A stretch of DNA of 64,000 nt from Streptomyces indicus (GTDB lineage: Bacteria > Actinomycetota > Actinomycetes > Streptomycetales > Streptomycetaceae), in NCBI RefSeq assembly GCF_900100315.1, contig NZ_FNFF01000004.1:186001-250000 (forward strand). Direction: 5' to 3'. Position numbers and translations under genes: made by a program. A model generated the notes under the pieces. That model was not told the origin of the DNA. It made no database searches and worked only from the letters and a program-made list of their open reading frames with translations. Of the stretch, positions 25,503-34,890 are shown piece by piece; positions within the stretch are counted from its first letter, which is position 1, and the number at the start of each line of letters is the position of its first letter.

Positions 25503-26468
25503 TCAGACCGCCTGCGAGGCGACGAACGAACCGCGCTTCTCGATGGCCATCTGGTGCAGACGTCCCGCGCGGTACGAGGAGCGCACGAGCGGGCCGGACA
25601 TGACACCGGCGAAGCCGATCTCCTCGGCCTCCTCCTTGAGCTCCACGAACTCGTGCGGCTTCACCCAGCGCTCCACCGGGTGGTGGCGCACCGACGGGCG
25701 CAGGTACTGCGTGATCGTGATCAGGTCGCAGCCCGCGTCGTGCAGCTGCTGAAGCGCCTCGCTGACCTCTTCGCGGGTCTCGCCCATGCCGAGGATCAGG
25801 TTGGACTTGGTGACCAGGCCGAAGTCGCGGGCGGCGGTGATGACGCCGAGGGAGCGCTCGTAACGGAAACCGGGGCGGATGCGCTTGAAGATCCGCGGCA
25901 CGGTCTCGACGTTGTGCGCGAAGACCTCGGGGCGGGACTCGAACACCTCGTTGAGGAGCTCCGGCACCGCGTTGAAGTCGGGGGCGAGCAGCTCGACCTT
26001 GGTGCGGCCGTCGGAGCGGTCCGCGGTCTGCTGGTGGATCTGGCGGACGGTCTCGGCGTACAGCCAGGCGCCGCCGTCCTCCAGGTCGTCGCGGGCGACG
26101 CCGGTGATGGTGGCGTAGTTCAGGTCCATGGTGACCACGGACTCGCCGACGCGGCGGGGCTCGTCACGGTCGAGCGCCTCGGGCTTGCCGGTGTCGATCT
26201 GGCAGAAGTCGCAGCGCCGCGTGCACTGGTCGCCGCCGATGAGGAAGGTCGCCTCGCGGTCCTCCCAGCACTCGTAGATGTTGGGACAGCCCGCCTCCTG
26301 GCACACGGTGTGCAGGCCCTCGCCCTTCACGAGGTTCTGCATCTTCGTGTACTCGGGGCCCATCTTCGCCCGGGTCTTGATCCACTCGGGCTTGCGCTCG
26401 ATGGGGGTCTGGGCGTTCCGGACCTCCAGGCGCAGCATCTTGCGTCCGTCGGGTGCGACAGCGGACAC
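25503..26468 (-). CDS. lipA: Lipoyl synthase (radical SAM)
   Basis: This 321-residue enzyme inserts two sulfurs into octanoyl chains on E2 proteins and the glycine cleavage H protein. It is read from GTG 26468. Both iron-sulfur clusters are visible: the auxiliary cluster cysteines in [12 protein letters not shown] (C56, C61, C67) and the radical-SAM triad in CTRRCDFC (C82, C86, C89). Downstream motifs include [22 protein letters not shown] and MGETREEV. It is 123 bases from lipB on the same strand. Its products serve the PDH E2 encoded 16 kb away. Confidence 0.98.
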   Translation of the reverse strand: MSAVAPDGRKMLRLEVRNAQTPIERKPEWIKTRAKMGPEYTKMQNLVKGEGLHTVCQEAGCPNIYECWEDREATFLIGGDQCTRRCDFCQIDTGKPEALDRDEPRRVGESVVTMDLNYATITGVARDDLEDGGAWLYAETVRQIHQQTADRSDGRTKVELLAPDFNAVPELLNEVFESRPEVFAHNVETVPRIFKRIRPGFRYERSLGVITAARDFGLVTKSNLILGMGETREEVSEALQQLHDAGCDLITITQYLRPSVRHHPVERWVKPHEFVELKEEAEEIGFAGVMSGPLVRSSYRAGRLHQMAIEKRGSFVASQAV

Positions 26469-26591
26469 GACAGGCTCCCTACAGCTTCGATTCTTCGGCG
26501 TACACCAGGGTACGCCCGTTGTTTGTGCGGCCTTGCGTCGAGGGCAACCGCAGGCCTGGCGCCCGCATTCCCCGTATGGACTACGAGTGGG

Positions 26592-27389
26592 CTACGAGGT
26601 GGCGGCCTCCACCTCGCGCGGCTTCAGGTCCGCGTCCCCGAGGACCGCCTGAAGGTGCTTCTCGGCGATCGGCAGGACCTCGTCGATGGTGACCTCGCGG
26701 CCGAGCTCGTACGAGAGCGAGGTGACGCCCGCGTCCCGGATCCCGCACGGGATGATCTTGTCGAAGTTCGAGGTGTCCGGGTTCACGTTGAGCGCGAAGC
26801 CGTGCATCGTGACGCCCTTCGCGACGCGGATGCCCATCGCGCAGATCTTGCGGTCCTCGGCGCGCTGGCCGGCGTTGGAGGGCGCGTACTCCGGACCGTT
26901 GAGCCGCGGGTCGAACTCCGGGTCGGTGGAGCGCGGGTCGAAGTCGAGCGTCAGGCCGCCGAAGCGCGGGCGGTCCTCCACCGGGTCGCCGAGCACCCAG
27001 ACGCCGGCGCGGCCCTCGACGCGCGAGGTCGCGATGCCGAACTCGGCGCACACCGCGATCATCGCGTCCTCCAGGCGCCGCAGATGCGCGATGACATCGA
27101 CCGGGCGCGGCAGCTTCTGGATCGGGTAGCCGACGAGCTGGCCGGGGCCGTGCCAGGTGATCTTGCCGCCGCGGTCCACGTCGATGACCGGGGTGCCGTC
27201 CAGGGGGCGCTCCTCGGGGGCGGTGCGCCGGCCCGCCGTGTAGACGGGCGGGTGTTCCAGGAGCAGACAGGTGTCGGGGATCTCGTCCGCGAAGCGGGCG
27301 GCGTGCACGCGGCGCTGCTCGTCCCACGCGACCTGGTAGTCGACCATGTCGGCGCCGAATCCCATCCGGACGAACTGGAACTCGCTCAC
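26592..27389 (-). CDS. lipB: Octanoyltransferase
   Basis: This 265-residue enzyme transfers octanoate from acyl carrier protein to lipoyl domains, before LipA acts. It is read from GTG 27389 behind GGAGG. Motifs [30 protein letters not shown] and [22 protein letters not shown] are diagnostic, and the catalytic cysteine lies in IIPCGI. The C-terminal tail of about 25 residues beyond the core is common in Streptomyces. It is in line with lipA. Confidence 0.97.
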   Translation of the reverse strand: MSEFQFVRMGFGADMVDYQVAWDEQRRVHAARFADEIPDTCLLLEHPPVYTAGRRTAPEERPLDGTPVIDVDRGGKITWHGPGQLVGYPIQKLPRPVDVIAHLRRLEDAMIAVCAEFGIATSRVEGRAGVWVLGDPVEDRPRFGGLTLDFDPRSTDPEFDPRLNGPEYAPSNAGQRAEDRKICAMGIRVAKGVTMHGFALNVNPDTSNFDKIIPCGIRDAGVTSLSYELGREVTIDEVLPIAEKHLQAVLGDADLKPREVEAATS

Positions 27390-27809
27390 GTCGGTGCCTC
27401 CCTGTTTCTGCGCCGTCGCGGCCGGCCTCGACTTGCCTGCACGCTGCACGCGTCACCTGTCGGCAACTGTACGACTCCGGGGTCGGGGGCCGTCGGGGGC
27501 GGGGTGGGGGCGCTACCCGCGCACCGGGGGCCGGGCCCCGCCGAGTCCGCCTCCGTACGGGAAACGAGCCCGCCTCCGTACGGGAAAACCGGGGAGGACG
27601 CCCAGTCAGAAAGCGTTCCCTCACACGATCGGATGAATGCCTCGGGATCCCACGGCCGCCCCCGGCAGCGACCGCTACATTCGCGCCGTCCGGCGCCCGG
27701 ACCCCAGCGCGCACCAGACTGCATACGGCATACAGCCGCCCGCGGACGGTGCGCGTCCCATCGACCGAACCGGCCGCCAGGACCCGAACGGCAGGAGAAC
27801 GCAGAGCCG
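27390..27809. other. Divergent intergenic region between lipB and the TPR regulator
   Basis: 420 bases with no convincing gene. It must hold the promoters of both genes. The one structured element is a direct 23-bp repeat at 27542-27587. Confidence 0.6.
27542..27587. repeat. 23-bp direct repeat x 2
   Basis: Two adjacent copies of cgagtccgcctccgtacggg plus aaa differ by one base. Confidence 0.8.
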
Positions 27810-29249
27810 ATGACGGAACGACCTCCGCAGCGCACGCCCAACCGCCAGCTCGCCGCGCTCATCGCAGAGGCAGGGTTCTCCAACGCGGGTCTCGCCCGCC
27901 GGGTCGACCAGCTGGGCCTGGAGCACGGCCTCGACCTGCGCTACGACAAGACCTCCGTGACCCGCTGGCTGCGCGGACAGCAGCCGCGCGGGACCACGCC
28001 CGCGCTGATCGCCGAGGTGTTCACGCGCCGCCTCGGCCGCCGGCTCACCGCACAGGACCTCGGCCTGGACGCCTGCGCGCCCGTCTATGCCGGGCTGGAG
28101 TTCGCCGCCACCCCCGAGGAGGCCGTGGACATCGTCAGCGGTCTGTGGCGCAAGGACTCCGGCAGCCATGCGGAGTTACGGAAGATCGCTTTCACTCCGG
28201 CCGGGCTCGTGGTGCCCAGCCGCGACTGGCTGATCGGCCGGGCCGACGAGCGGGTGGGCCGCGGGGAGCCGCAGACCGCGCGCGTGCCCGAGCAGGGCAG
28301 GGCCGGCGTCCCCCGGCAGCGCCCCACCTCCGAGCGGGGTCCCGGCGTCAAGGTGACCGGCGGGGACATCGCGGCCCTGCGCTCGGTCGGCGAGCTCTTC
28401 CGGGCGCTGGACAACGCCTACGGCGGCGGCCACGCCCGCCAGGCCCTGGTGCGCTACCTGGAGCACGAGGCCGAGCCCATGCTGCGCGGCACCTACAGCG
28501 AGGCCGCGGGCCGCCGCCTGTTCGCCGCCGCGGCCGACCTGACCCGGCTCGCCGGCTGGACCTCGTACGACATCGCCGCCCACGGCCTGGCCCAGCGCTA
28601 CTTCGTGCAGGCCCTGCGCCTGTCGCAGGCCGCGGGGGACCGCGCCTACGGCTCGTACGTCCTCGTCACCATGAGCCGCCAGGCCGTCTACCTCGGCCAC
28701 GGCCGCGAGGCCGTCCAGCTCGCGCGCGTGGCCCAGCAGGGCATCGGTCACTCCGCCCCGCCCGTGGTCCAGGCGCTGCTGCACTCGGTCGAGGCCCGCG
28801 GGCACGGCGTGCTCGGGGACGTACGGGCGTGCACGGCCTCCCTCGTACGGGCCGAGCGCGCCCTCGACGGGGCCCGGCCCGGCGACGAAGTCCCGTACTG
28901 GGCGCGTTTCTTCGACGAGGCCCAGCTGGCCGACGAGTTCGGCCACTGCCACCGGGACCTCCAGCAGTTCCGGGCCGCGGCCCAGAACGCCGAGCGCTCG
29001 CTCCAGCTGCGCGCCCCCGGCTACGCCCGCTCCCGCCTGTTCTGCCGCGTCGTCCTCGCGACGGCGCGGCTCGGCCTCGGCGAGCTTGACCAGGCCTGCG
29101 CGCTGGGCGCGGAGGCGGCCCAGCAGGCCTCGGAGATGCGGTCGGTACGGGCCCTGGAGTACGTACGCGACTTCGAGCGCCGCCTGGAGCCGTACCGGGA
29201 CGCGACCCCGGTCCGCGGGTACCGGGACCGGGTGGCGGCGCTGGGGTGA
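27810..29249 (+). CDS. TPR-containing transcriptional regulator with a TTA codon
   Basis: This 479-residue protein is read from ATG 27810, with GGAGA upstream. The N-terminal domain contains a helix-turn-helix (PNRQLAALIAEAGFSNAGLARRVDQLG, then SVTRWLRGQQPRG). The C-terminal 280 residues are all helical, with repeats such as YFVQALRLSQAAGDRAYGSYVLVTMSR and LARVAQQGIG typical of tetratricopeptide-like regulators (NsdA-type in Streptomyces). Codon 123 (28176-28178) is TTA, the leucine codon read by the rare BldA tRNA, so synthesis may depend on development. It is divergent from lipB. The target is unknown. Confidence 0.87.
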   Translation: MTERPPQRTPNRQLAALIAEAGFSNAGLARRVDQLGLEHGLDLRYDKTSVTRWLRGQQPRGTTPALIAEVFTRRLGRRLTAQDLGLDACAPVYAGLEFAATPEEAVDIVSGLWRKDSGSHAELRKIAFTPAGLVVPSRDWLIGRADERVGRGEPQTARVPEQGRAGVPRQRPTSERGPGVKVTGGDIAALRSVGELFRALDNAYGGGHARQALVRYLEHEAEPMLRGTYSEAAGRRLFAAAADLTRLAGWTSYDIAAHGLAQRYFVQALRLSQAAGDRAYGSYVLVTMSRQAVYLGHGREAVQLARVAQQGIGHSAPPVVQALLHSVEARGHGVLGDVRACTASLVRAERALDGARPGDEVPYWARFFDEAQLADEFGHCHRDLQQFRAAAQNAERSLQLRAPGYARSRLFCRVVLATARLGLGELDQACALGAEAAQQASEMRSVRALEYVRDFERRLEPYRDATPVRGYRDRVAALG

Positions 29250-29276
29250 CGAGGGCCTGCCGGTGCGGGGGCCGAC

Positions 29277-29336
29277 CGGGCCGGGGGGCTCGACCGGACC
29301 GGGGAGGTCGACCGCACCGGGGAGCTCGGCCGGTCT
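29277..29336. repeat. About 18-bp tandem repeat x 3
   Basis: Copies of ggggaggtcgaccgcacc follow one another between the regulator stop and the stop of the FAD-enzyme gene on the other strand. Confidence 0.7.
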
Positions 29337-29337
29337 G

Positions 29338-30693
29338 TCACGCGACGGCCCGTACGCCCTCCTCCTCCGCGGCCCCCGGCTCGATCCCGAAGTCGCGCAG
29401 GAGCGAGTGCGCCGCCCTGCGGCCCGAGAAGAGGGCGCCCTGGACCGTGCTCGTGTCGCGGTGGTCGCCGCACACGTAGAGGCCGGACAGGACGCGGACC
29501 GGGCGGCGCAGGTCGTGCGGGGCCGGCATCGTGGGCACCGCCTCGGGGTCGTGGTGGACGGCGAGCAGCTCCCAGCGCGCGGTCGACGTGCCGTAGAGGC
29601 GGGCGAGTTGGGCGCGTACCTCGCGCTCCGGGGGCGGCGGGCCGAGCACGACCGAGGTGATCAGCGGGCGGCCTTCGGGGGCGCGGGACGGGTCGACCTC
29701 GCTGAGCACGGCGGTGTGTGCCACGGGGCCCGAGCGGTCGGCGTCGAGGATCAGGGCCGGTTCGGCGAGCGGGGAGTGCTCGGCGGTGTGGTGCAGCACC
29801 GTGACCGGGTGGAAGGCGGGCATCCGCAGGCCGGGCAGGAGTTCGGCCGCCTGCCGTGCGCCCGTGGCGAGGACGACGGCGCGGCAGGTCAGTTCGCCGT
29901 GGCCGGCGGTGCGGACCGAGGTGGTCGAGAGGTCGACGGCCTTCACGCCCGTACGGATCGTGCCCGGCGGCAGCGCGGCGGCCAGCAGGCGCGGCAGGGT
30001 CTGGGCACCGCCCGCGGGGACGCAGAGGCGGCCGCGGGCGTAGCCGTGCAGGGCCAGGTCGGCGCAGTGGCTGGAACTCAGGAGCTCGGGGTCGCACAGG
30101 AGCGCCGAGAGCAGCGGGCGCAAAAACGTTTCCACCGTGCGTGACGGGAGTCCGCGGGACAACAGGGCGTCCAGGGCCGGGAGTTCGGGGCGGGCCAGGA
30201 CGCGGTCCACCGGGGTGGCGGCGAGACGGGTGAGGGCCGCGCCGAGCCGCGCCTGGTCCAGGGCGCCGCCGAGCGGAGGCCGTGCGGACCGGGAGCGGAC
30301 CCGGGGGGCGCTCGCCAGGGCGCGCGCGGCGGTGAGTGCGCCCCTCGCGCTCCGGCCGGCCGGCGGTCCGGTCCGCAGGGTGGACCGGGGCTCCCAACTG
30401 CGCTGGAGGCGGCCCTCGTTGTGCACGAGTACGCCCGGCGAGAAGGGGCGCAGTTCGAGCGCGTCCAGACCGGGGGTGCGGCGCAGCTCCGGATACGAGG
30501 TGGACAGGAGCTGACCGACCCGGTCGAGGAGGAAGCCGTCGACCTGCTCGGTGGCCATGCGTCCGCCCACGTCGGGGGCCGCTTCCAGGACGAGCGTGCG
30601 CAGGCCTGCGCCGGTCAGCTGCAGGGCCGCCGAGAGGCCGGCGACTCCGGCCCCGACGATGATGACGTCGGCGTGGTGCGCGCGGTCCAGCAC
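29338..30693 (-). CDS. NAD(P)/FAD-dependent amine oxidase-like protein
   Basis: This 451-residue flavoprotein is read from GTG 30693, with GGGAGG five bases upstream. The dinucleotide-binding motif DVIIVGAGVAGLSAALQLTGAGLRTLVLEAAPDVGGRM is complete (GxGxxG and the E plus GGR). A second FAD motif lies at the C-terminus (GLYVCGDHRDTSTVQGALFSGRRAAHSLL). This is the amine oxidase/phytoene desaturase-like group. The substrate is not evident, and no carotenoid genes flank it. It lies convergent to the TPR regulator. Confidence 0.9.
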   Translation of the reverse strand: MLDRAHHADVIIVGAGVAGLSAALQLTGAGLRTLVLEAAPDVGGRMATEQVDGFLLDRVGQLLSTSYPELRRTPGLDALELRPFSPGVLVHNEGRLQRSWEPRSTLRTGPPAGRSARGALTAARALASAPRVRSRSARPPLGGALDQARLGAALTRLAATPVDRVLARPELPALDALLSRGLPSRTVETFLRPLLSALLCDPELLSSSHCADLALHGYARGRLCVPAGGAQTLPRLLAAALPPGTIRTGVKAVDLSTTSVRTAGHGELTCRAVVLATGARQAAELLPGLRMPAFHPVTVLHHTAEHSPLAEPALILDADRSGPVAHTAVLSEVDPSRAPEGRPLITSVVLGPPPPEREVRAQLARLYGTSTARWELLAVHHDPEAVPTMPAPHDLRRPVRVLSGLYVCGDHRDTSTVQGALFSGRRAAHSLLRDFGIEPGAAEEEGVRAVA

Positions 30694-31008
30694 GTGTGCC
30701 TCCCGGATGTGTCGTGGCCGGTGGGGGCGCCTGCCTCGGCGGTGACGGAGACGCCTGTCCCAACTCCGGTGGGGATTGCCCGAGTTCGGCTCGAAGGGTA
30801 GGTCGGCGGGGCTGCGGGGGTGTAGTCGCGTGGGGGTGGGCGTGGTCGCACGGGGGCGCGTGCATGTGCGCCGTACGGCACGGGGTGCCGTCGCTTCGGC
30901 AAGGGGTGGATGGTGTTGTGGCGGCACCGGGTGCCGCGCTCGTGGTGCTCCCGCGGCGGGCTCCTTCCCCGCCGCACCCCCGGCCGAAACGGGCCGGGCG
31001 CCACCGAG
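30694..31008. other. Intergenic region upstream of the FAD enzyme gene
   Basis: 315 bases with no supported gene. The + strand is rich in G and T. It should hold the FAD-gene promoter and the end of the TIGR01777-type gene's transcript. I see no clear operator or hairpin. Confidence 0.5.
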
Positions 31009-31917
31009 TTATCGCAGCGCCGCCCCCACCGCGTCGTCGATCGTGGGGAACGCGAAAGTGAAGCCGGAGTCCAACAGCCGGGCGGGCAGCACCCGTTGGC
31101 TGCACAGGACGTCGCCCGCCATCTCGCCCAGGACCACCCGCAGGGCGGGGGCCGGTGCGGTGAAGAGGGTCGGGCGGTGCAGGGCGCGGCCCATCGCGGC
31201 CGTCACCTCGCGGTTCGTGACCGGGTGGGGCGCCGTCAGGTTCACCGGGCCCGACAGCTCCTCGTCGTCGATGAGGTGGCGCAGCGCCGCGACCTCGTCG
31301 TGCAGCGAGATGAAGCTCCAGTACTGGCGCCCGTCCCCGAGACGCCCGCCGAGCCCCGCCTTGAACAGGGGGAACATCCGCCCCCACGCCCCGCCCTTGC
31401 GCGCGACCACCAGGCCCGAGCGGGCGAACACGGTCCGCACACCGGCCTCGACCGCGGCCCCCGCCGCCTCCTCCCACTCCACGCACATCGACGGCAGGAA
31501 GCCCTCGCCCGCGGGCGCGTCCTCGTCCACGGCGCGCTCGCCCGTATCGCCGTAGTAGCCGATCGCGCTGCCGTTCACGAAGACGCGCGGCGGCTCGTCG
31601 AGCGAGGCGACGGCCTCGGCGAGCGCGGCGGTGCCCAGGACGCGGCTGTCGCGCAGCTCCTTCTTGTACGCGGCGGTCCAGCGCCGGTCCCCGACGCCGG
31701 CCGCGGCCAGGTTGACCACGGCGTCGCAGCCCGCGAGCCCGGAGGCGTGCACGTACTGCCGCTTGGGGTCCCACTCGGCCTCGTCCGCCGTACGGGCCGG
31801 GCGGCGCACCAGCCGCACCACCTCATGGCCGTCGGCCCGGAGCGAGCGGACCAGGGCCGAGCCGATGAGGCCGGAGGCACCGGCGACGGCGATACGGAGC
31901 TGCGACGGCTGGGTCAT
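31009..31917 (-). CDS. TIGR01777-family epimerase
   Basis: This 302-residue SDR-like protein is taken from ATG 31917, eight bases after AGGA. ATG 31926, which adds three residues, is possible. The Rossmann motif LRIAVAGASGLIGSALVRSLRADGHEVVRLVRRP is clear, as are NLAAAGVGDRRW, VNGSAIGYYGDTG and the DUF1731 C-terminus (VLGEMAGDVLCSQRVLPARLLDSGFTFAFP). The family is conserved but its substrate is uncertain. It is a single minus-strand gene. Confidence 0.92.
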   Translation of the reverse strand: MTQPSQLRIAVAGASGLIGSALVRSLRADGHEVVRLVRRPARTADEAEWDPKRQYVHASGLAGCDAVVNLAAAGVGDRRWTAAYKKELRDSRVLGTAALAEAVASLDEPPRVFVNGSAIGYYGDTGERAVDEDAPAGEGFLPSMCVEWEEAAGAAVEAGVRTVFARSGLVVARKGGAWGRMFPLFKAGLGGRLGDGRQYWSFISLHDEVAALRHLIDDEELSGPVNLTAPHPVTNREVTAAMGRALHRPTLFTAPAPALRVVLGEMAGDVLCSQRVLPARLLDSGFTFAFPTIDDAVGAALR

Positions 31918-32058
31918 GGGGTCCATCCTGCCCGCACCGGGCGCGCGAGGTCACGCGCTGCACGCGTGCCGCGGCCGTCGCCCGGACGGGGCGGGTGCCT
32001 GGGGGCCTGGGGGACGACGCGTGGAGGCATCCGCCGTAGACATCCGCCGCCGCGCCCG

Positions 32059-32181
32059 TCAGCGGGGCCGGTCGCGACCGCGTCGCCTGCGCAGGAGGAG
32101 AAGGGGGATGGCCACTGCCGCGAGGGGGACGAGCAGCATGAGCGCGATGAGGAGCAGTTCCGCCGAGCCCAGGTTCCCCAC
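32059..32181 (-). CDS. Tiny membrane protein, 40 aa, coupled to the GNAT gene
   Basis: A frame from GTG 32181 encodes VGNLGSAELLLIALMLLVPL plus a further hydrophobic stretch and a basic tail (RRRRGRDRPR). It is one transmembrane helix with a positive-inside end. The GTG begins one base after the TGA of the acetyltransferase gene, and GGAG inside that gene's last codons is a good ribosome binding site, so translation is coupled. No family is recognised. Confidence 0.7.
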   Translation of the reverse strand: MGNLGSAELLLIALMLLVPLAAVAIPLLLLRRRRGRDRPR

Positions 32182-32182
32182 G

Positions 32183-32680
32183 TCAGGCCTCCGGCTCCAG
32201 CTCCCGACCCATCAGCACATCGTCCACGTACGTCTCGCCGAGAAGGAACTCCCCGGGCAGCACGCCCTCCACACGGAAGCCCTCCGACTCGTACAGGCGG
32301 CGCGCCGGGGTGTTGTGGCCGAGCACCCGCAGGGTCATCCGCCGGGCACCGCGCTCGCGGGCCCATGCGCACGCGGACCGGATCAGGGCACGGGCCACGC
32401 CCTTGCCGCGGGCCGACTCGGCGACTGCGATGCCCTGGATCTGGCGGACGTGCAGGCTGGCCGGCAGCGGGGTCGGCGGCACCACCCGGATGTACCCGGC
32501 GACCTCGCCGTCCACCTCCGCCACCAGGTACTGCGCCGGCTCGTGCCGCTCGTCGAAGAACGGCGCGTCCGGCTGCGGCCGCGGCTGCACCGCGTGCAGC
32601 GTCGACCAGGTGTCGTGGTCGATACGGGCGAGCGCGGGCTCGTCGGTGCGGCGCGCGGAGCGTATGAGCGGAGACGGCAT
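32183..32680 (-). CDS. GNAT-family N-acetyltransferase
   Basis: This 165-residue protein starts at ATG 32680. The acetyl-CoA-binding region is clear: QIQGIAVAESARGKGVARALIRSACAWARERGARRMTLRVLGHNTPARRLYESEGF (Q/RxxGxG/A type loop, here ARGKGVA). The C-terminal VEGVLPGEFLLGETYVDDVLMGREL is typical of the RimI/YhbS-like group. The substrate is unknown. It is followed one base later by a small membrane protein gene. Confidence 0.93.
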   Translation of the reverse strand: MPSPLIRSARRTDEPALARIDHDTWSTLHAVQPRPQPDAPFFDERHEPAQYLVAEVDGEVAGYIRVVPPTPLPASLHVRQIQGIAVAESARGKGVARALIRSACAWARERGARRMTLRVLGHNTPARRLYESEGFRVEGVLPGEFLLGETYVDDVLMGRELEPEA

Positions 32681-33065
32681 CGGGCCACTGTACGGCGGGG
32701 GTCTGTGGGTGCGGCAGGGGGGCGGAGGCGAGGTGGGGGCGGGCAGGTGGGAGTCGGCGCGGGCGGAGGGACGGAGGGGCGGAGGGGGCGGTTGGGCGTG
32801 AGGCCGGGCCGCATGTCCGGCCCCGGCTCGCCTCACGTCCGGTCCCCCCTCGCCTTGCGTCCGGCCCGGCAGTACGTCCAGCCGCTGCCGTACACCCACT
32901 CCCCTCGCCGGGCTCCGGACACCAACCGCCCGCCCCTCACGCCGCCCTTCGCCCGCCGTACGCCGGGAGCCGGACGGGGCGGCGGGAGCGGCGTGCCGCG
33001 CGGTCGGGGGCCCCTATGTCTTTGGTCAAGCTGGTCGGCTGTGGGTTCGGGGCGTCTGGAACGAT
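32681..33065. other. Intergenic region upstream of the GNAT gene, with a short tandem repeat
   Basis: 385 bases without a supported gene. Two and a half copies of a 22-bp unit (about 32812-32868, with a core cacgtccggtcccccctcgc) lie in it. The rest is G-rich (gggcggagggacggagggg) upstream of the GNAT start. Confidence 0.6.
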
Positions 33066-33503
33066 GTGTCCGTGCATGCTGATGATCAGGTTGGCGAGGG
33101 TGTCCCCGCGGAGCTCGGGGTGTTCCTGCGGGAGGCGGTCGACGGCCGCCCGGTGAAGATCGCTCCTTCCGTCTGCGAGGGGTGCGGCGGTCGTGTGTTC
33201 TTCGTGCTGGTCAACGCGTCCGGGGCGGAACGAGAGTGTTCGGGCTGCGACAGCCGTGCGTTCATCGCGGACAGCGAGGAGTACTGGAACGAGGAGTCCT
33301 GGGAGGACGACGAGCCCGGTGCTGCCGGCTGCCCGTGCGGGAGCGAGGAGTTCGAGGCCGCGGTCGCGTTCTCGCTCGGCGCCGACGGATCCGTCCGCTG
33401 GGTGACCGTGGGTCTGCGGTGCATCAAGGATGGGTTCTGCGGGGTCTATGCCGACTGGAAGATCGACTACGGACCGACGGATCACCTCCTGACCATGGTC
33501 TAG
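33066..33503 (+). CDS. Hypothetical protein with cysteine-pair zinc-ribbon motifs
   Basis: This 145-residue frame is read from GTG 33066; GTG 33072 is an alternative. The protein contains three cysteine groups (CEGCGGR, CSGCDSRAF and CPCGSEEF), spaced like zinc-ribbon ligands. The rest is acidic and beta-rich (FEAAVAFSLGADGSVRWVTVGLRC). No family is recognised. Its TAG overlaps the stop codon of the IS110 transposase on the other strand (33500-33503). The element could therefore have cut or extended the 3' end of this gene. It is probably a real resident gene, because its composition is unlike a shadow frame. Confidence 0.7.
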   Translation: MSVHADDQVGEGVPAELGVFLREAVDGRPVKIAPSVCEGCGGRVFFVLVNASGAERECSGCDSRAFIADSEEYWNEESWEDDEPGAAGCPCGSEEFEAAVAFSLGADGSVRWVTVGLRCIKDGFCGVYADWKIDYGPTDHLLTMV

Positions 33504-34714
33504 GTCTGCAGAGCGACAGCCCGAACGGGCTGTGGTTCGTAGAAGGTTCCGTCGCGGAGCATCGCGAAGAGGACGTCGGCCCGGCGTCTGGCGAGGCAGA
33601 GCAGGGCCTGGGTGTGGTGCTTTCCCTGGGCGATCTTCCTGTCGTAGTAGGCCCGTGATGCCGGATCGCCCAGGGCGGCGAACGCGGAGAGGAAGAAGGC
33701 CCTCTTGAGCTGCTTGTTTCCCCTCCGGGAAGGCTGTTCGCCGCGGATCGAGGAGCCCGAGTTCCGGGTGGCCGGGGCGAGACCGGCATAGGCGGCCAGG
33801 TGGCCGGCGGTCGGGAAGGTGCTGCCGTCGCCGACCTCGATCAAGATGCGGGCTCCGGTCCTGACGCCGACTCCCGGCATGGACGTCAGGACTTTGGAAA
33901 GAGGGTGAGTCTCCAGGAGTTCCTCGATCCGCCCAGCCAGCAGTTTACGCTGGTCAAGGACGGCCGTCAGCGAGCTGGCCAGGCTCGGGACGATCAGCGC
34001 GGCCGCCTCCGTGCCCGGAACGGTGACGGTCTGCTCGTCCAGCGCGGCGAAGATGTCCTCGACCAGCCGCTCGGCCATCCGCGGGGCCTTCGGCCGTGAC
34101 AGGGTGACCAGCCGCCGCCGTCCGGCCTTGCGGATCTGGGCCGGCGACCCGAACCGTTCCAGCAGCGTGAGGACGGCCGGGTGCTGCAACCGCGGCCCCA
34201 ACACCCGCTCCAGCGACGGATGGATCTGCGTCAGCAGGCCATGGAGCCGGTTGGCGACGCGGGTCGCTTCACCGGCCAGGTCGTCGTCGAAGCCGACGAT
34301 CATCTCCAGCTCGGCGATCGTCTCGTCCTCGCCGTCGATCGCCCGCAGCGTGTGGGGCATCGCGCGGGCCGCGTCCGCGATGATGAACGCGTCCTTCGCG
34401 TCGGTCTTGGCCTCGCCGGGGTAGAGGTCGGCGATCCGGCGCATCGTCAGTCCCGGCAGGTAGACGACCAGGCAGCCCATGTCCCTGGCGACGGCAAGCG
34501 GCAGGGCACCGATCGAGGCTGGCTGATCGACCACGACCAGCACCGTTCCGTGCTTGGCCTGGAGTTTCGCGAACAGCTCGCGGAGCTTGGGCTCGGTGTT
34601 GGGCAGGCGCTTGTCGAACGCCTTCTTCCCGGCCGGTGTGACGGCGGTGGCGTGGTGTTCGCCCTTGCCGACGTCCAGGCCGAGGAAGACGTCGATGTCG
34701 CCGGTGTCGATCAC
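33500..34714 (-). CDS. IS110-family transposase (DEDD type)
   Basis: This 404-residue transposase is read from GTG 34714, with GGAGGGG nine bases upstream. The N-terminal RuvC-like DEDD domain has FLGLDVGKGEHHATAV (first D) and LVVVDQPASIG. AKTDAKDAFIIADAARAMP supplies the later acidic residues. The C-terminal transposase_20 domain contains SMPGVGVRTGARILIEVGDGSTF and YAGLAPATRNSGSS, with the catalytic serine region RGEQPSRRGNKQLKRAFF. Length matches intact IS110 transposases, so it may be active. No terminal inverted repeats are expected in this family. Confidence 0.96.
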   Translation of the reverse strand: MIDTGDIDVFLGLDVGKGEHHATAVTPAGKKAFDKRLPNTEPKLRELFAKLQAKHGTVLVVVDQPASIGALPLAVARDMGCLVVYLPGLTMRRIADLYPGEAKTDAKDAFIIADAARAMPHTLRAIDGEDETIAELEMIVGFDDDLAGEATRVANRLHGLLTQIHPSLERVLGPRLQHPAVLTLLERFGSPAQIRKAGRRRLVTLSRPKAPRMAERLVEDIFAALDEQTVTVPGTEAAALIVPSLASSLTAVLDQRKLLAGRIEELLETHPLSKVLTSMPGVGVRTGARILIEVGDGSTFPTAGHLAAYAGLAPATRNSGSSIRGEQPSRRGNKQLKRAFFLSAFAALGDPASRAYYDRKIAQGKHHTQALLCLARRRADVLFAMLRDGTFYEPQPVRAVALQT

Positions 34715-34890
34715 GTGCAGGCCCCTCCATCACGCTTTCGCCCGGCCTTGCCTCGGCACCGAGCTGCCACATCCACGTTACGGAGAGCTCTTCCGGCTCG
34801 GGTGAAGCCGGTGCTCAAGCCCCTCATCAGCGGTCCGTCGATGCCTTCGGGCCCGGTGACACCACCCCCCGGATCATGAACAACAAGGGG
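34715..34890 (-). ncRNA. Candidate IS110 bridge RNA region
   Basis: IS110 elements carry a structured non-coding RNA in the upstream end that guides recombination. On the minus strand this stretch can form hairpins with arms ccggct/agccgg and ctcgg/ccgag, and has a repeated gcttcgggcccggtg-like segment. Length (about 180 nt) and position fit. The RNA itself is not shown by sequence alone. Confidence 0.4.

Noticed and set aside
25467..27809. A plus-strand frame running through lipA and lipB in front of the TPR regulator
   Set aside because: The real regulator start is ATG 27810 with a ribosome binding site. The upstream part is antisense to lipA and lipB.
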